Source of the DNA: Candidatus Endonucleibacter bathymodioli
GTDB lineage: Bacteria > Pseudomonadota > Gammaproteobacteria > Pseudomonadales > Endozoicomonadaceae
Assembly (NCBI GenBank): GCA_030674915.1
Contig: JASXSV010000002.1
Coordinates: 124,001-188,000, forward strand
Reading direction: 5' to 3'
DNA: 64,000 bases
In this document: one piece after another, positions 1 to 9,800 of the stretch
Layout of the letters: every line of letters starts with the position of its first letter
Numbering within the stretch: position 1 is the stretch's first letter
Made by a program: the position numbers and the translations under genes
The notes under the pieces: generated by a model
The model's input: the letters and a program-made list of their open reading frames with translations, nothing else
What the model was told of the DNA's origin: nothing
The model's database searches: none

Positions 1-167
1 TAAATATCTTCTCTATGATTAATCACAAAGCTCTTAGGTACAAACATAAAAGTCCATTTATTTTTCTCCTTAGTAGTATTTATGCTGTCATAAATAGTAT
101 TGTCTAGCGTAGCATTAATGCATGCAGAGGTTAATAAACAATAACAAGTTAATATTCTCTTAGCCAT
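1..167 (-). CDS. Secreted protein of unknown function, N-terminal part only
   Basis: An open frame starts at the ATG at 167-165 and runs off the left edge, giving about 55 residues. The N-terminus has a short basic start, MAKR, followed by a hydrophobic stretch ending in a small-residue cleavage-like site (SACINA), which looks like a Sec signal peptide. The next part, including TFMFVPKSFVINHRED, matches no family I recognise. No convincing ribosome binding site is seen. It lies on the same strand as murI, 203 bp beyond it. The product cannot be named from this fragment, and the gene call itself is moderate. Confidence 0.4.
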   Translation of the reverse strand, partial: MAKRILTCYCLLTSACINATLDNTIYDSINTTKEKNKWTFMFVPKSFVINHREDI

Positions 168-370
168 AGTTAAAATATTTAATTTATATGTATATCCGTT
201 TGAAATACACATGAATTTCAAGATCATTGGTTTCACCTCTATAATACCAAGCGATATAAAGTCGGTCATTTATAAATATAAACTCTATCTTTTTGTGCGT
301 TTTTGCCTTACCAACGAACAAAATTACGACTCGTGCAAATGCTCTTGATATCTTGTGGACAGACTTGTTA

Positions 371-1168
371 TCACAACAACACAAAATCAGAAAACCCCAT
401 CCCTCCAAGGGTGTTAAGCAGCGCCTTTGCATAAGAAAGCGGCCCAGTGTAAACGAATAAATTCCCTTCGCAATGAATAGAATTTAACTCTGCCTCTCCT
501 AATAATGCTTTAACTCTACGGGCAATAGCCTCACCAGAATCAATCCACTGAACCTGAACTGGAGTAACCGGCTGCAATAGATGTTTCAATAAAGGAAAAT
601 GAGTGCACCCAAGAACAATAGAGTCTGGTAAGATTTCTTCAGAAAAAAATGGATCAATGATGGTTTTTAACAACGCTGACTCAATTTTTTCTCCGCAAAA
701 ATACTGCTCTGCCATATGAACTAGCTCGCTAGAACCTACAGATATTACATTGCAATCACTGGCAAATTCTTCAATTAAGCTGGCAGTGTATTTTCGCGTA
801 ATAGTTCCTGGTGTGGCGAGCAAGCCAAAGCATCGATTTTTAGAATGAGCACTCGCCGACTTGATGGCGGGAACAACCCCAACAACAGGAATATTAAGCT
901 CCTGGCGAACTCTAGGAAGAGAAATAGTGCTCGCCGTATTACACGCAATGATAGCTAATGATGGATTATAGCGCTCCGTCAACTTCCGTAGATAATAGCT
1001 GGTTCTATCTACAACTTCTTCTTCTGGCTTAGGGCCATAGGGAAAGCCCTTGTTATCTGCGCAATAAATAACCTTGAGCTCTGGAGTCATCTGCTTTACA
1101 TCTTTGTAAATGCTGAGTCCCCCAACACCGGAGTCAAAAATAATAATAGGTCTTGCTTGTTCCTGCAT
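371..1168 (-). CDS. murI: Glutamate racemase MurI
   Basis: Cytoplasmic enzyme that interconverts L- and D-glutamate to supply D-Glu for peptidoglycan. From the chosen start the protein has 265 residues, normal for the family. The N-terminal FDSGVGG motif carries Asp12, the first catalytic cysteine is Cys76 in ACNTAST, and the second is Cys188 with His190 in GCTHFPLL. The frame stays open upstream to an ATG at 1204 and a TTG at 1240. The TTG sits inside a repeated inverted sequence (1211-1235), so I prefer the ATG at 1168, just before the conserved core (MQEQARPIIIFDSGVGG). No strong Shine-Dalgarno distinguishes the starts. The gene stands alone and all catalytic residues are present. Confidence 0.95.
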   Translation of the reverse strand: MQEQARPIIIFDSGVGGLSIYKDVKQMTPELKVIYCADNKGFPYGPKPEEEVVDRTSYYLRKLTERYNPSLAIIACNTASTISLPRVRQELNIPVVGVVPAIKSASAHSKNRCFGLLATPGTITRKYTASLIEEFASDCNVISVGSSELVHMAEQYFCGEKIESALLKTIIDPFFSEEILPDSIVLGCTHFPLLKHLLQPVTPVQVQWIDSGEAIARRVKALLGEAELNSIHCEGNLFVYTGPLSYAKALLNTLGGMGFSDFVLL

Positions 1169-1210
1169 GAGATAACTATCACTAAGGGTTTCATAAATAA
1201 CCATTAAATG

Positions 1211-1454
1211 TGGGCGGTTGTTGACTGCTCTCACCTTCAAAGGGCGTGGGTATACAACACGTCTTACAATGCCAGACGCGCTCTACTTTTACGATCGTAG
1301 CACATTAGGGAGAGAAGTTTACCGAGAACTCCGGCATAATGTCTCATTTATTATACTCGTTACCTTTAAAGGTGTGGGTAGGCTGCAAACGAGCGAACCC
1401 CGGTTATCCTACAAGTAGCAGGTGATTGGGGTGGTGAGAACAGTCAACAACCCA
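1211..1454. repeat. Inverted-repeat (MITE-like) intergenic element
   Basis: The gap between murI and roxA is bounded by an imperfect inverted repeat. The sequence at 1211-1235 (ggttgttgactgctctcacc core) is the reverse complement of 1433-1454 (ggtgagaacagtcaacaacc core) with one or two mismatches. Related arms occur alone at about 2902-2948, just before ubiF, and at about 45461-45500. Inside lie two cctttaaaggtgtggg-like palindromic stretches at about 1235-1252 and 1368-1385. There is no plausible gene inside. A non-autonomous mobile element or REP-like repeat is inferred; no target duplication was identified. Confidence 0.45.
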
Positions 1455-1634
1455 CGTATTCAATGGAAGTGGTATTTATCAATAAAGCAGCAGTCATGTT
1501 GACAAACACCGCTAACAACAAAGAATAACGAAGGACTAAAACGAATGTGGAGGATAATGATGCACACCAGCACCTTTAGAATCTAATGACTGTAAATGTA
1601 CGTCTAAACTTTTTTCAATCAACGCCAGAAAACT

Positions 1635-2801
1635 ATGTATCAATTAAACTTTGACTTGAATGCATTTATGACCAACTATTGGCAAAAAATGCCCACCATC
1701 ATAAACAACGGTTTTGCTGGTTTTATAGATCCTATATCTCCTGATGAACTGGCAGGTTTAGCGATGGAAGAAGACATCGACTCCCGACTAGTATACAACA
1801 GCAACAATCAATGGAAAGTAGAGCACGGCCCATTCGAAAGTTTTGACCACCTTCCGGAAAGCCACACACAGATTATTGTTCAAGCTGCAAATCATTGGCA
1901 CCAAAGAACACACGCTTTAGTTAAGCCCTTCAAGTGTTTCCCTGGCTGGCTGCTTGATGATGTTATGGTTTGCCTATCCTTACCCAAGGGAGGAGTTGGC
2001 CCGCATGTAGACCAGTACGACGTATTTATCATACAAGGAATGGGAAAACGTTACTGGAGGGTAGGAAGTAAAGGATGTTCTGACGAGGCTAATCACAACG
2101 CTGGTCTTTGTCAAATTGTACAGGATAATGTCATCCTTGAGAAAGAAATGATTTCTGGAGATATACTTTACATCCCGGCAGGTTTTCCCCATGAAGGACA
2201 AGCCCTAGAGACATCTCTTAGCTACTCCTTAGGTTTTCGATCACCCAAGGCTCGAGAACTATTAAGCAGCTTTGCAGATTATATTATCAGTCAGGGAATG
2301 GGTGATACACACTACTATAATCCAAACATGGCTACTAGGAATGACCATGGAGCTATCTATCAGGATGAATACCAAAGTATGATTTCCATGATGGAAAACC
2401 TGTTTAACAATGAAAAAGTAAAACGGCAATGGCTAGGCGAACACTTAAGCTTGTCTCGCCATGAGCTTGATATCGCTGCGCCGGATACACTCTACCAGCC
2501 GAGGCGCCTGTATCAGCTCCTATCTAATGGCGAAAAGCTGCAAAAACTTGCCGGCTTGCGCGCCTTCTACCACCCAGCATCTGCAAACATGCTCCATATA
2601 AATGGTGACACATTTGGGTTTCCTGAATATTGCAGTGATGCAGCGATGGCGTTGAGTAACCTGGATTCAGTAACAGCTGCGGACCTAGGCACAACAGCTA
2701 TTGAAGACCATGCTTTTATAGCCACAGTAACTAGGTTGATGAATCTAGGGTACTGGTACTTTGATGAATGCGAAAGCTCATCGGCCGAGGTTCTACCATA
2801 A
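1635..2801 (+). CDS. roxA: Ribosomal protein uL16 arginine hydroxylase RoxA (YcfD)
   Basis: A 388-residue JmjC-type 2-oxoglutarate/Fe(II) oxygenase, close in length and sequence to E. coli YcfD/RoxA, which hydroxylates an arginine of ribosomal protein L16. The N-terminal FIDPISPDELAGLAMEEDID block and the HGPFESFDHL block are hallmarks of the family. The metal ligands are His124 and Asp126 in GPHVDQYD and His186 in GFPHEG, matching H125/D127/H187 of the E. coli enzyme. The C-terminal part corresponds to the dimerisation/winged-helix region (SRHELDIAAPDTLYQP). The gene lies 147 bp upstream of ubiF on the same strand and could share its transcript. Nothing looks broken. Confidence 0.94.
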   Translation: MYQLNFDLNAFMTNYWQKMPTIINNGFAGFIDPISPDELAGLAMEEDIDSRLVYNSNNQWKVEHGPFESFDHLPESHTQIIVQAANHWHQRTHALVKPFKCFPGWLLDDVMVCLSLPKGGVGPHVDQYDVFIIQGMGKRYWRVGSKGCSDEANHNAGLCQIVQDNVILEKEMISGDILYIPAGFPHEGQALETSLSYSLGFRSPKARELLSSFADYIISQGMGDTHYYNPNMATRNDHGAIYQDEYQSMISMMENLFNNEKVKRQWLGEHLSLSRHELDIAAPDTLYQPRRLYQLLSNGEKLQKLAGLRAFYHPASANMLHINGDTFGFPEYCSDAAMALSNLDSVTAADLGTTAIEDHAFIATVTRLMNLGYWYFDECESSSAEVLP

Positions 2802-2948
2802 AAAAGGTAGTGTAATAGCGCGTATCAGTTGCCACTGTGAGTGTAATAGGAGACAAACGAGTAAAGTCCCGTGGGCCTAAGAGTAATAAATGGTTTGGGG
2901 TGGGTAAGATAAGTCAACAACCTCATGCCTTTAAGGGGAATGGGTATA

Positions 2949-4199
2949 ATGAAAGATCAGCATTTCGATGTAATTATTGTGGGCGCAGGAATGATTGGTT
3001 CAGCCTTAGCAGTAGCTTTAGGCAGCAATAATTTTAAAGTTGCCGTGCTTGACCTAGAGCTGCCAAAAGTGTTCAAGTCCGAGCAACTCCCAGACTTAAG
3101 GGTGTCTGCCCTGAGCTATTCTTCTGAACAAATTCTGCGCCAACTTAAAGTCTGGAAGCCCATGCAAGCTATGCGTATGTGCCCTTACAGGAAAGTTGCT
3201 GTTTGGGAAAAGATTAACGGGATTTTTGGAGGAGCAAATAAAACTATTTTTGACGCAGCCATTATTCACCATGAGCAGCTAGGCTTTATTATTGAAAACA
3301 AAGTGATCCAGCTGGGTATTCATCAGGTAATGGCAGCCTACAGAAACATTGAATTTATTTGCCCTATAACCATCGAAACAATAACAACCGTCAATGATTT
3401 TCAAAAGATCACGTTGCACGGAGGAAGGCATATAAAAGGAAGGGTTATTGTTGGGGCAGATGGTACACATTCAATGGTTAGACAGGCTGCGAATATCGGT
3501 GTAACCCAACAAGGCTATGAGCAGCAATGCCTAATTGCCACAGTAGAGACTGCGAAAGGAGAGCAACATACTACTTGGCAAGCATTTACACCAACAGGAC
3601 CAGAATCTTTTTTACCGCTACCGTGCGTCAATGGTAAAAATTATGCATCTATTGTCTGGTATAACAGCCCTAGGAATATCAAAGCACTGAAATTATTGAG
3701 CAGCGATGACTTTATCGTCAAACTGGTCAAGACATTTCCCCAGGAGATGCCAGAGATAATTAAGCTGCACGAACGAGGATCATTCCATCTAATGAGGCAA
3801 CATGCCCAACATTATTACCGAGAAGGAATAGCGCTCGTTGGTGATGCTGCGCACACCATTAACCCTTTGGCAGGACAAGGAGTAAACCTAGGTCTTCAGG
3901 ATATTGCTTGGCTGGCAGAAATCCTTGTTAATGCTCGTCAGGCCGGAGAGCATATAGGCAATCCCAAAGTTTTAGTTCGTTATGAAAAAGCCAGAAGGTT
4001 TGATAATTTGATGATGATGATGGTAATGGATGGCTTCTATCATGGATTCAGCAATAATCATATGTCGCTTAAACTAATCCGCAATATTGGACTTATGCTT
4101 GCGGGAAGACTAACCCCCGGGGTTAAACAGGTGATGAAATACGCAATGGGTCTAACAGGAAGCAAACCCAAATTGGCTCGTGGGATACCTCTTGCATGA
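2949..4199 (+). CDS. ubiF: 3-demethoxyubiquinol 3-hydroxylase UbiF
   Basis: A 416-residue FAD-dependent aromatic hydroxylase of the UbiH/UbiF/VisC family, acting late in ubiquinone synthesis. Three flavin motifs are visible: the N-terminal dinucleotide motif IVGAGMIGSALAVAL, the GADGTHSMVRQ (DG) motif, and GDAAHTINPLAGQGVNLG (GD motif). UbiF is preferred over UbiH or UbiI because of segments shared with E. coli UbiF, such as QAMRMCPYRK near residue 75, WQAFTPTGPESFLPL, SIVWYNSP, and FSNNHMSLKLIRNIGLMLAG at the end. I chose the ATG at 2949, with aagggga about 10 bp upstream; the frame is open to 2925, but that stretch lies in a dispersed repeat. It follows roxA. Confidence 0.92.
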   Translation: MKDQHFDVIIVGAGMIGSALAVALGSNNFKVAVLDLELPKVFKSEQLPDLRVSALSYSSEQILRQLKVWKPMQAMRMCPYRKVAVWEKINGIFGGANKTIFDAAIIHHEQLGFIIENKVIQLGIHQVMAAYRNIEFICPITIETITTVNDFQKITLHGGRHIKGRVIVGADGTHSMVRQAANIGVTQQGYEQQCLIATVETAKGEQHTTWQAFTPTGPESFLPLPCVNGKNYASIVWYNSPRNIKALKLLSSDDFIVKLVKTFPQEMPEIIKLHERGSFHLMRQHAQHYYREGIALVGDAAHTINPLAGQGVNLGLQDIAWLAEILVNARQAGEHIGNPKVLVRYEKARRFDNLMMMMVMDGFYHGFSNNHMSLKLIRNIGLMLAGRLTPGVKQVMKYAMGLTGSKPKLARGIPLA

Positions 4200-5262
4200 T
4201 AGTGCTTGTCACATAGCAGACGATAGATCATGAAGTAGCTATCAGTTCTTCTTAAGGAAGCTCTGAACAAGGTTATTCTCGCACAGGAAGGCATCTATAA
4301 AGTATTGATTTTGCTGGACCCACGCCTCCGCGGGATTACGAAAGTGGCTTTAATCAGAGGGTCCTTAAAGTTGCAATCAAAACAAAACTAATGAAAGGAA
4401 ATGTGAGTAGATAGATTATTTGAGACCTTTGCAAGAGTCGCGCTAAGCAACTGAAAATCAGGTATAATAAGCCTCGCACAATCAATGCCTTTCGGTGAGA
4501 TTATGGCTTGGAAAAATATGAAACAATGGAGTCTAGCAGATTCAATGAGGACTGATCACGATGCAGTGAAAGAATTCGACTCTGTCCATGAACTCATTGT
4601 TTGGGCTCGCTCAGAGCATCATCTGAAAGATATGCATTCAAGTGATCGAGGCGAGAATGTATTGCCGCCACTGATAATGTTTAAGGCACTGCTGCTGTAA
4701 AGTTGGTATAAATTAAGCGATTCGGCCCTAGAGAAACAACGTGCTCGCGATCTTTTATTTCGTCGATTTATTGCGCTCGACATTTAAGAATCAGTGCCGG
4801 ACCACAGTACTTTTTGGCGATTTAGACAGAAGCTAGATAAATTGTTGCTTATGGATAAGTTGCTTCAAGAAATCAATTCCCAGCTTATAGATCAAGGTCT
4901 TTATATTAAATCTGGAGGTATCAGTATTGTTGATGCTAGCGTAATTGAGGCTAAACAGTGTCGCCCAAGTAAGGATAAATACAAGCACTCAACACAGGAC
5001 CCTGACGCGAAGTGGAACATGAAAGCTGGTTCTGACGGGAAGAGTAAAAGTACCTATGGCTATAAAGCGCGCATAAATTTCGATGAGGATGGGCTGATAA
5101 AATCGATCGGTTACACAGCAGGAAATGTTCACGATTCAAATTGTTTCACTGAACTATTAACTGAGCTATTAGATGGTAAAGAGTCGTCTGTTTATGCGGA
5201 TAGTGCCTATTCTAGCAAGAAGCATAGTGAATGGCTGGATGGTAGAAATATTGATAACAGAA

Positions 5263-6329
5263 CGCGGATTTCAGTCATAAGTGCGCCATATTGAAAAAGT
5301 TGAGCCAGAGGGTACACTCACGGTCTACCAAAAACCAATGTGAGACCACTTATGAATAAGCGTTATACCCACCTGACTCAAAGAAAGATACCAGATTTGG
5401 TCAGAGAAAAAAGCAGGAGTTTCAAATGAAATTATCGCCCAAGACTTAAGGCGTGATTTGAGTACCGTTAAAGAGAGTTGGCTAGAAATACAGGGGCTAG
5501 AGGTTATCGCCCGAAGCAAGCACATAATTTTGCGCAGGAACGTCATCAACAGAACCAAAGCGACAAGATGGTAGCTGAACTGAAGATAAAATTACTGACA
5601 GACTAAGTAAGCAGTGGAGCCCTGAGCAATACAAGGACGCCTTAAACGAGATAATCAACCTTCTGTATGTCCCTCTACGATTTACCAGTTTATTCGAGAG
5701 GACAAAGCTGGGGTGGTTGCTTGTATCAACATCTTCGGCACAAGAAGTATAAGCAAAGAACAAGAAAGCCCGATGCACGAGGCCAGATCCGAAACCGTGT
5801 TAGCATTGATGATCGACTGGAATTGTGGATCAAAAATACGTTTAGGCGATTGGGAAGCAGACACTGTATTGGCAAAAGACACAAGGGTGTACTGGTTACA
5901 TTAACGGAAAGAGTGAGTAAATTAAATTTGGTAAAACGTGTCCTTCAAAGCACGCTGACGTGTTGACGAAAGCAATTATAACGATGCTCAAGCCTTACCA
6001 ATCAGACTTACTCACGATCACATTTGATAACGGAAAGGAGTTCGCCTTTCATGAAAAAATCAAGAAAAAGCTTAACGTAGATACCTATTTTGCTCACCCT
6101 TACTCCTCGTGGGAACGAGGTTTGATGAAAATCATAATGGTTTGATAAGACAATATTTGCCCAAAAGCCAATCTTTGGATAATGTCACTGACAAAGAAAT
6201 TTTAGATATACAAAACCGACTAAACCAAAGACCAAGAAAACTGTTAGACTTTAAAACACCTGATGAGATTTATAGTGAAATGGCGTTAGCTGCATAAATT
6301 TTAAGGGGCACTTATGACTAAAATCCGCG
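5263..6329 (+). mobile_element. IS30-family element (copy 1), nested in the IS5 element
   Basis: The ends are cgcggatttcagtcataagtgc at the left and its near-perfect inverse at the right (gcacttatgactaaaatccgcg). The 3-bp target duplication GAA is at 5260-5262 and 6330-6332. The element is 1067 bp long, against 1082 bp for the intact copy at 32002-33083; the difference is spread over many 1-bp deletions. Confidence 0.88.
5352..6297 (+). pseudogene. IS30-family transposase with many 1-bp deletions
   Basis: Nearly the whole transposase of the intact copy can be followed, but the frame changes repeatedly. Clear single-base losses compared with the intact copy include caagaagaaag to caaagaaag near 5381, gttaaaagag to gttaaagag near 5470, aaccaaagcg near 5555 and gaactgaagata near 5580. 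Others lie near 5632, 5840, 5870, 5942 and 6120. Recognisable pieces include the KAIITMLKPYQSDLLTITFD stretch with a catalytic Asp and the IRQYLPKSQSLDNVTDKE tail. Most differences are losses within short runs of the same base, with few substitutions. Confidence 0.85.
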
Positions 6330-6813
6330 GAATAATAAAACGTGCTTATCGAAATAAACCATTAACAGGAAATGATAAGTGCTTTAGCTGTTTACATTCT
6401 GGCGTGCGCTGCACTGTGGAGCGAGTATTTGGCGTTTTGAAATTACATTATGGCATGGCGAAGGCTCGTTATCTTGGCTTAAGCCGAAACCGCACACGTT
6501 TTGGAATAATGTGCGTGGTGCACAACATTAAACGAGGCCTATCGATTCAGCAGGCAAGTTGCGCCTGAAAATCGACAATGAAGGGTAAAGTGGCTCGAAT
6601 GGCGAATATTCGAACTGAAATCGTGTTTTTAAGGCTTTACCCTCAAAAAAATACGATTTAATTAATAGTGGGGCTTATGCAGCGTTATCGTGCAAAGGTC
6701 TCTATTTATATCATAAAGTTACTGGTTCGGCCGACACTATCATATAGACTTTCATTTAAGAACAAAAAAATATCGATACCCGATACTTGGGCATGGTTAA
6801 TCGGTCAGCAATT

Positions 6814-6842
6814 TTGAGGTAGTAAGGTGAATTGAGTATAAA
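6814..6842 (+). promoter_or_regulatory. Putative sigma70-type promoter of the giant adhesin
   Basis: TTGAGG at 6814-6819 and TATAAA at 6837-6842 are separated by 17 bp, upstream of the start codon at 6875. The same upstream block, sharing the cggccgacact and actttcattta stretches, is repeated before the second adhesin copy at about 21430-21573, where the -35/-10 match is weaker (TTAAGG, 17 bp, TAAAGA). Inferred from sequence match only. Confidence 0.4.
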
Positions 6843-6874
6843 ATAACGATATTTCTTTGCAGAGAGGGCGCTCT

Positions 6875-9800
6875 ATGAATTCAAATGGTAATAATGTGAT
6901 AATTGGTCATATCGTTACAGAATTGGGATCGGTTGAAATTGTTAGTCAAGATGGCTCAATTAGAATAGCTAATGCTGGGGATCCCGTTTTTGCTGGTGAA
7001 ATTGTTTCAAACAGTGCTGATTTTCCGATAACGATCATGCTTATTAATGGTCGCTCTATCCTTGTTGAGCGACAACAAGAACTTTTATTGGAAGAGTATC
7101 TTCTAAGGGAAGTGGACGTCAATGAGCGAGAAAAGAGTAGTAGGATTGATGAGTCGGTGGATGGTTTCTCAAATAATGACGGGCATGATAAGGAGGAAAG
7201 GCCAGAAGATGGAGTATGGCTGGCAAGTCAAGGTGTCGTTGAGAGAAATACTACGCCTGAGAGTGAAGATTTTTATCAAAGCAGATATAATATATATGGT
7301 ATAGAGAGAAGCCAGTTCACTGAAGAGCCAGAGTATAATACCCCAGCTATCCCAGCTAACAACCCTCCTGTTATTCAAAGTCAAAGTTTAATTATCAAAG
7401 AGAATGTAGTCAGTGATGGCTCCATCACGATCGGGACTATTAAAGTTATCGATCTAGACGAAGACCAGTCACACGTGTATGCCATAGCTGGAGGTAATAG
7501 CGAAGGATGTTTTGCTATTAATCCTGCAACGGGTGCTATCACTGTGGTGGGGGAGTTGGATTACGAAAATATAGAAAGTTATAACTTAAGGATTAAAGTA
7601 ACAGACAATGGCATTCCTCCTTTAACTACGTTTAAAACAATAACTATAAATGTTGCAGACATTAATGAAGCTCCTGTTGCTAATGCTGATGTCGCTACGA
7701 GTGATGAAAATGGTTCATTAATAATAAATGTTTTGGCTAATGATGGGGATGTTGACTCAGGTGACAATACTTCTTCTTTTATTCTGTTATCTACTGATAT
7801 TGTTGATGTTAATGGCAACATTATTATTGGTATGGGAGAGGTGAGTGTTAGTAATAACCAAGTGTTATTTGCTTCTGGTTCGGATTTTGACTATCTCAAT
7901 GGTGGTGACGTGGTGGATTTAGTGATCCGCTATCAGATGTCTGATCGAGGTGGGTTAACATCTGAGAATTTTGTATCGATTACTGTCACGGGCACCAACG
8001 ATCAGCCAGTAATTGACGTGATTACCAAATCCGGTGCTATTGAGGAGGGTTATAGCACAGCTAGTCTTGCGACCACCGGCACACTTACTTTCACAGAATT
8101 GGATAGTGGAGACGTTGTTACAATTAGTGAAATTAATACCAGCAATACTTTGAGTGGTGGAACCTTTGCAGACCTAGATGCCAGCCTTAAAAGCGCCCTT
8201 ATTGACGGCTTCTCTGTAACCAGTGAAGGCTGGAGCTACAGCACAACGGCCGACCTTGATTTTTTGAAAGAAGGTCAGACCATCACTCTGACATATAAGG
8301 TTGTGGCTACGGATGATTCTGGAGCTACCAATGCCGAGTCGGCGGAAAAAGAGGTAACAGTTACCATTACCGGCACCAATGATCAGCCGGGAATTGATTC
8401 TATTACTACCATGGGAGCTCTTACTGAGGGTGATGGCACAGCTAGTCTTGCGACCACCGGCACACTTACTTTCACAGAATTGGATAGTGGAGACGTTGTT
8501 ACAATTAGTGAAATTAATACCAGCAATACTTTGAGTGGTGGAACCTTTGCAGACCTAGATGCCAGCCTTAAAAGCGCCCTTATTGACGGCTTCTCTGTAA
8601 CCAGTGAAGGCTGGAGCTACAGCACAACGGCCGACCTTGATTTTTTGAAAGAAGGTCAGACCATCACTCTGACATATAAGGTTGTGGCTACGGATGATTC
8701 TGGAGCTACCAATGCCGAGTCGGCGGAAAAAGAGGTAACAGTTACCATTACCGGCACCAATGATCAGCCGGGAATTGATTCTATTACTACCATGGGAGCT
8801 CTTACTGAGGGTGATGGCACAGCTAGTCTTGCGACCACCGGCACACTTACTTTCACAGAATTGGATAGTGGAGACGTTGTTACAATTAGTGAAATTAATA
8901 CCAGCAATACTTTGAGTGGTGGAACCTTTGCAGACCTAGATGCCAGCCTTAAAAGCGCCCTTATTGACGGCTTCTCTGTAACCAGTGAAGGCTGGAGCTA
9001 CAGCACAACGGCCGACCTTGATTTTTTGAAAGAAGGTCAGACCATCACTCTGACATATAAGGTTGTGGCTACGGATGATTCTGGAGCTACCAATGCCGAG
9101 TCGGCGGAAAAAGAGGTAACAGTTACCATTACCGGCACCAATGATCAGCCGGGAATTGATTCTATTACTACCATGGGAGCTCTTACTGAGGGTGATGGCA
9201 CAGCTAGTCTTGCGACCACCGGCACACTTACTTTCACAGAATTGGATAGTGGAGACGTTGTTACAATTAGTGAAATTAATACCAGCAATACTTTGAGTGG
9301 TGGAACCTTTGCAGACCTAGATGCCAGCCTTAAAAGCGCCCTTATTGACGGCTTCTCTGTAACCAGTGAAGGCTGGAGCTACAGCACGAATGCAGACCTT
9401 GATTTTTTGGGGAAAGATCAGACCATCACTCTGACATATAAGGTTGTGGCTACTGATAACTCTGAAACCGCCAATGCTGAGTCGGAGGAAAAAGAGGTAA
9501 CAGTTACCATTACGGGTACTAATGATATACCAGTTGTGCTGGCATCAATTACAACAAATGTCGATGAAGATAACACACTCATTCTTACTCAGGCAAGCCT
9601 GCTAGCTAACGCATCTGATATAGATGGTGATTCGCTAACCGCATCAAATGTTCAGGTCAATGGGACTGATGCAACTGTTGTAGATCATGGGGATGGTACA
9701 TTCTCCGTAATACCTGCAGAGAATTTTAATGGACAATTATCTCTAACCTTTGATGTAAGTGATGGAACGGAAACAGCGTCGAGTTCCATAGAGTTAACTG

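Larger units (their letters stand above)
4485..6568 (+). pseudogene. IS5-family transposase, broken by a nonsense codon and IS30 insertion
   Basis: Compared with the intact copy at 30193-31194, this gene has CAA changed to TAA at 4698-4700, ending the first piece after 71 codons. The middle piece, to 5262, carries the DDE residues of SIVDASVIEAKQ and VYADSAYSSKK. The IS30 insertion then separates the C-terminal piece at 6330-6568, with CTVERVFGVLKLHYGMAKAR holding the catalytic Glu. This copy has an extra TEL duplication (FTELLTELLDGK) relative to the intact copy. It is non-functional as it stands. Confidence 0.85.
4422..6702 (+). mobile_element. IS5-family element (copy 1), interrupted by an IS30-family element
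   Basis: The left end gagacctttgca at 4422 and the right end tgcaaaggtctc ending at 6702 form the terminal inverted repeats. The flanks carry a 5-bp target duplication, TATTT, at 4417-4421 and 6703-6707. An IS30-type element sits inside at 5263-6329. Sister copies are the intact one at 30058-31257, whose target duplication is ATAAT and also 5 bp, and a 5'-truncated one at 28593-29166. The right end lies about 170 bp upstream of the giant adhesin gene. Confidence 0.85.

Noticed and set aside
184..432. 82-codon frame overlapping the 3' end of murI on the same strand
   Set aside because: It overlaps the murI end in another frame, has no signal or homology, and its start has no ribosome site.
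1218..1418. 66-codon frame in the murI-roxA gap
   Set aside because: Made of the inverted-repeat element sequence; no coding character.
7991..9514. CRISPR-like impression from regular repeats
   Set aside because: The repeats are 381-bp in-frame protein repeats with no spacers of unique sequence between short direct repeats.
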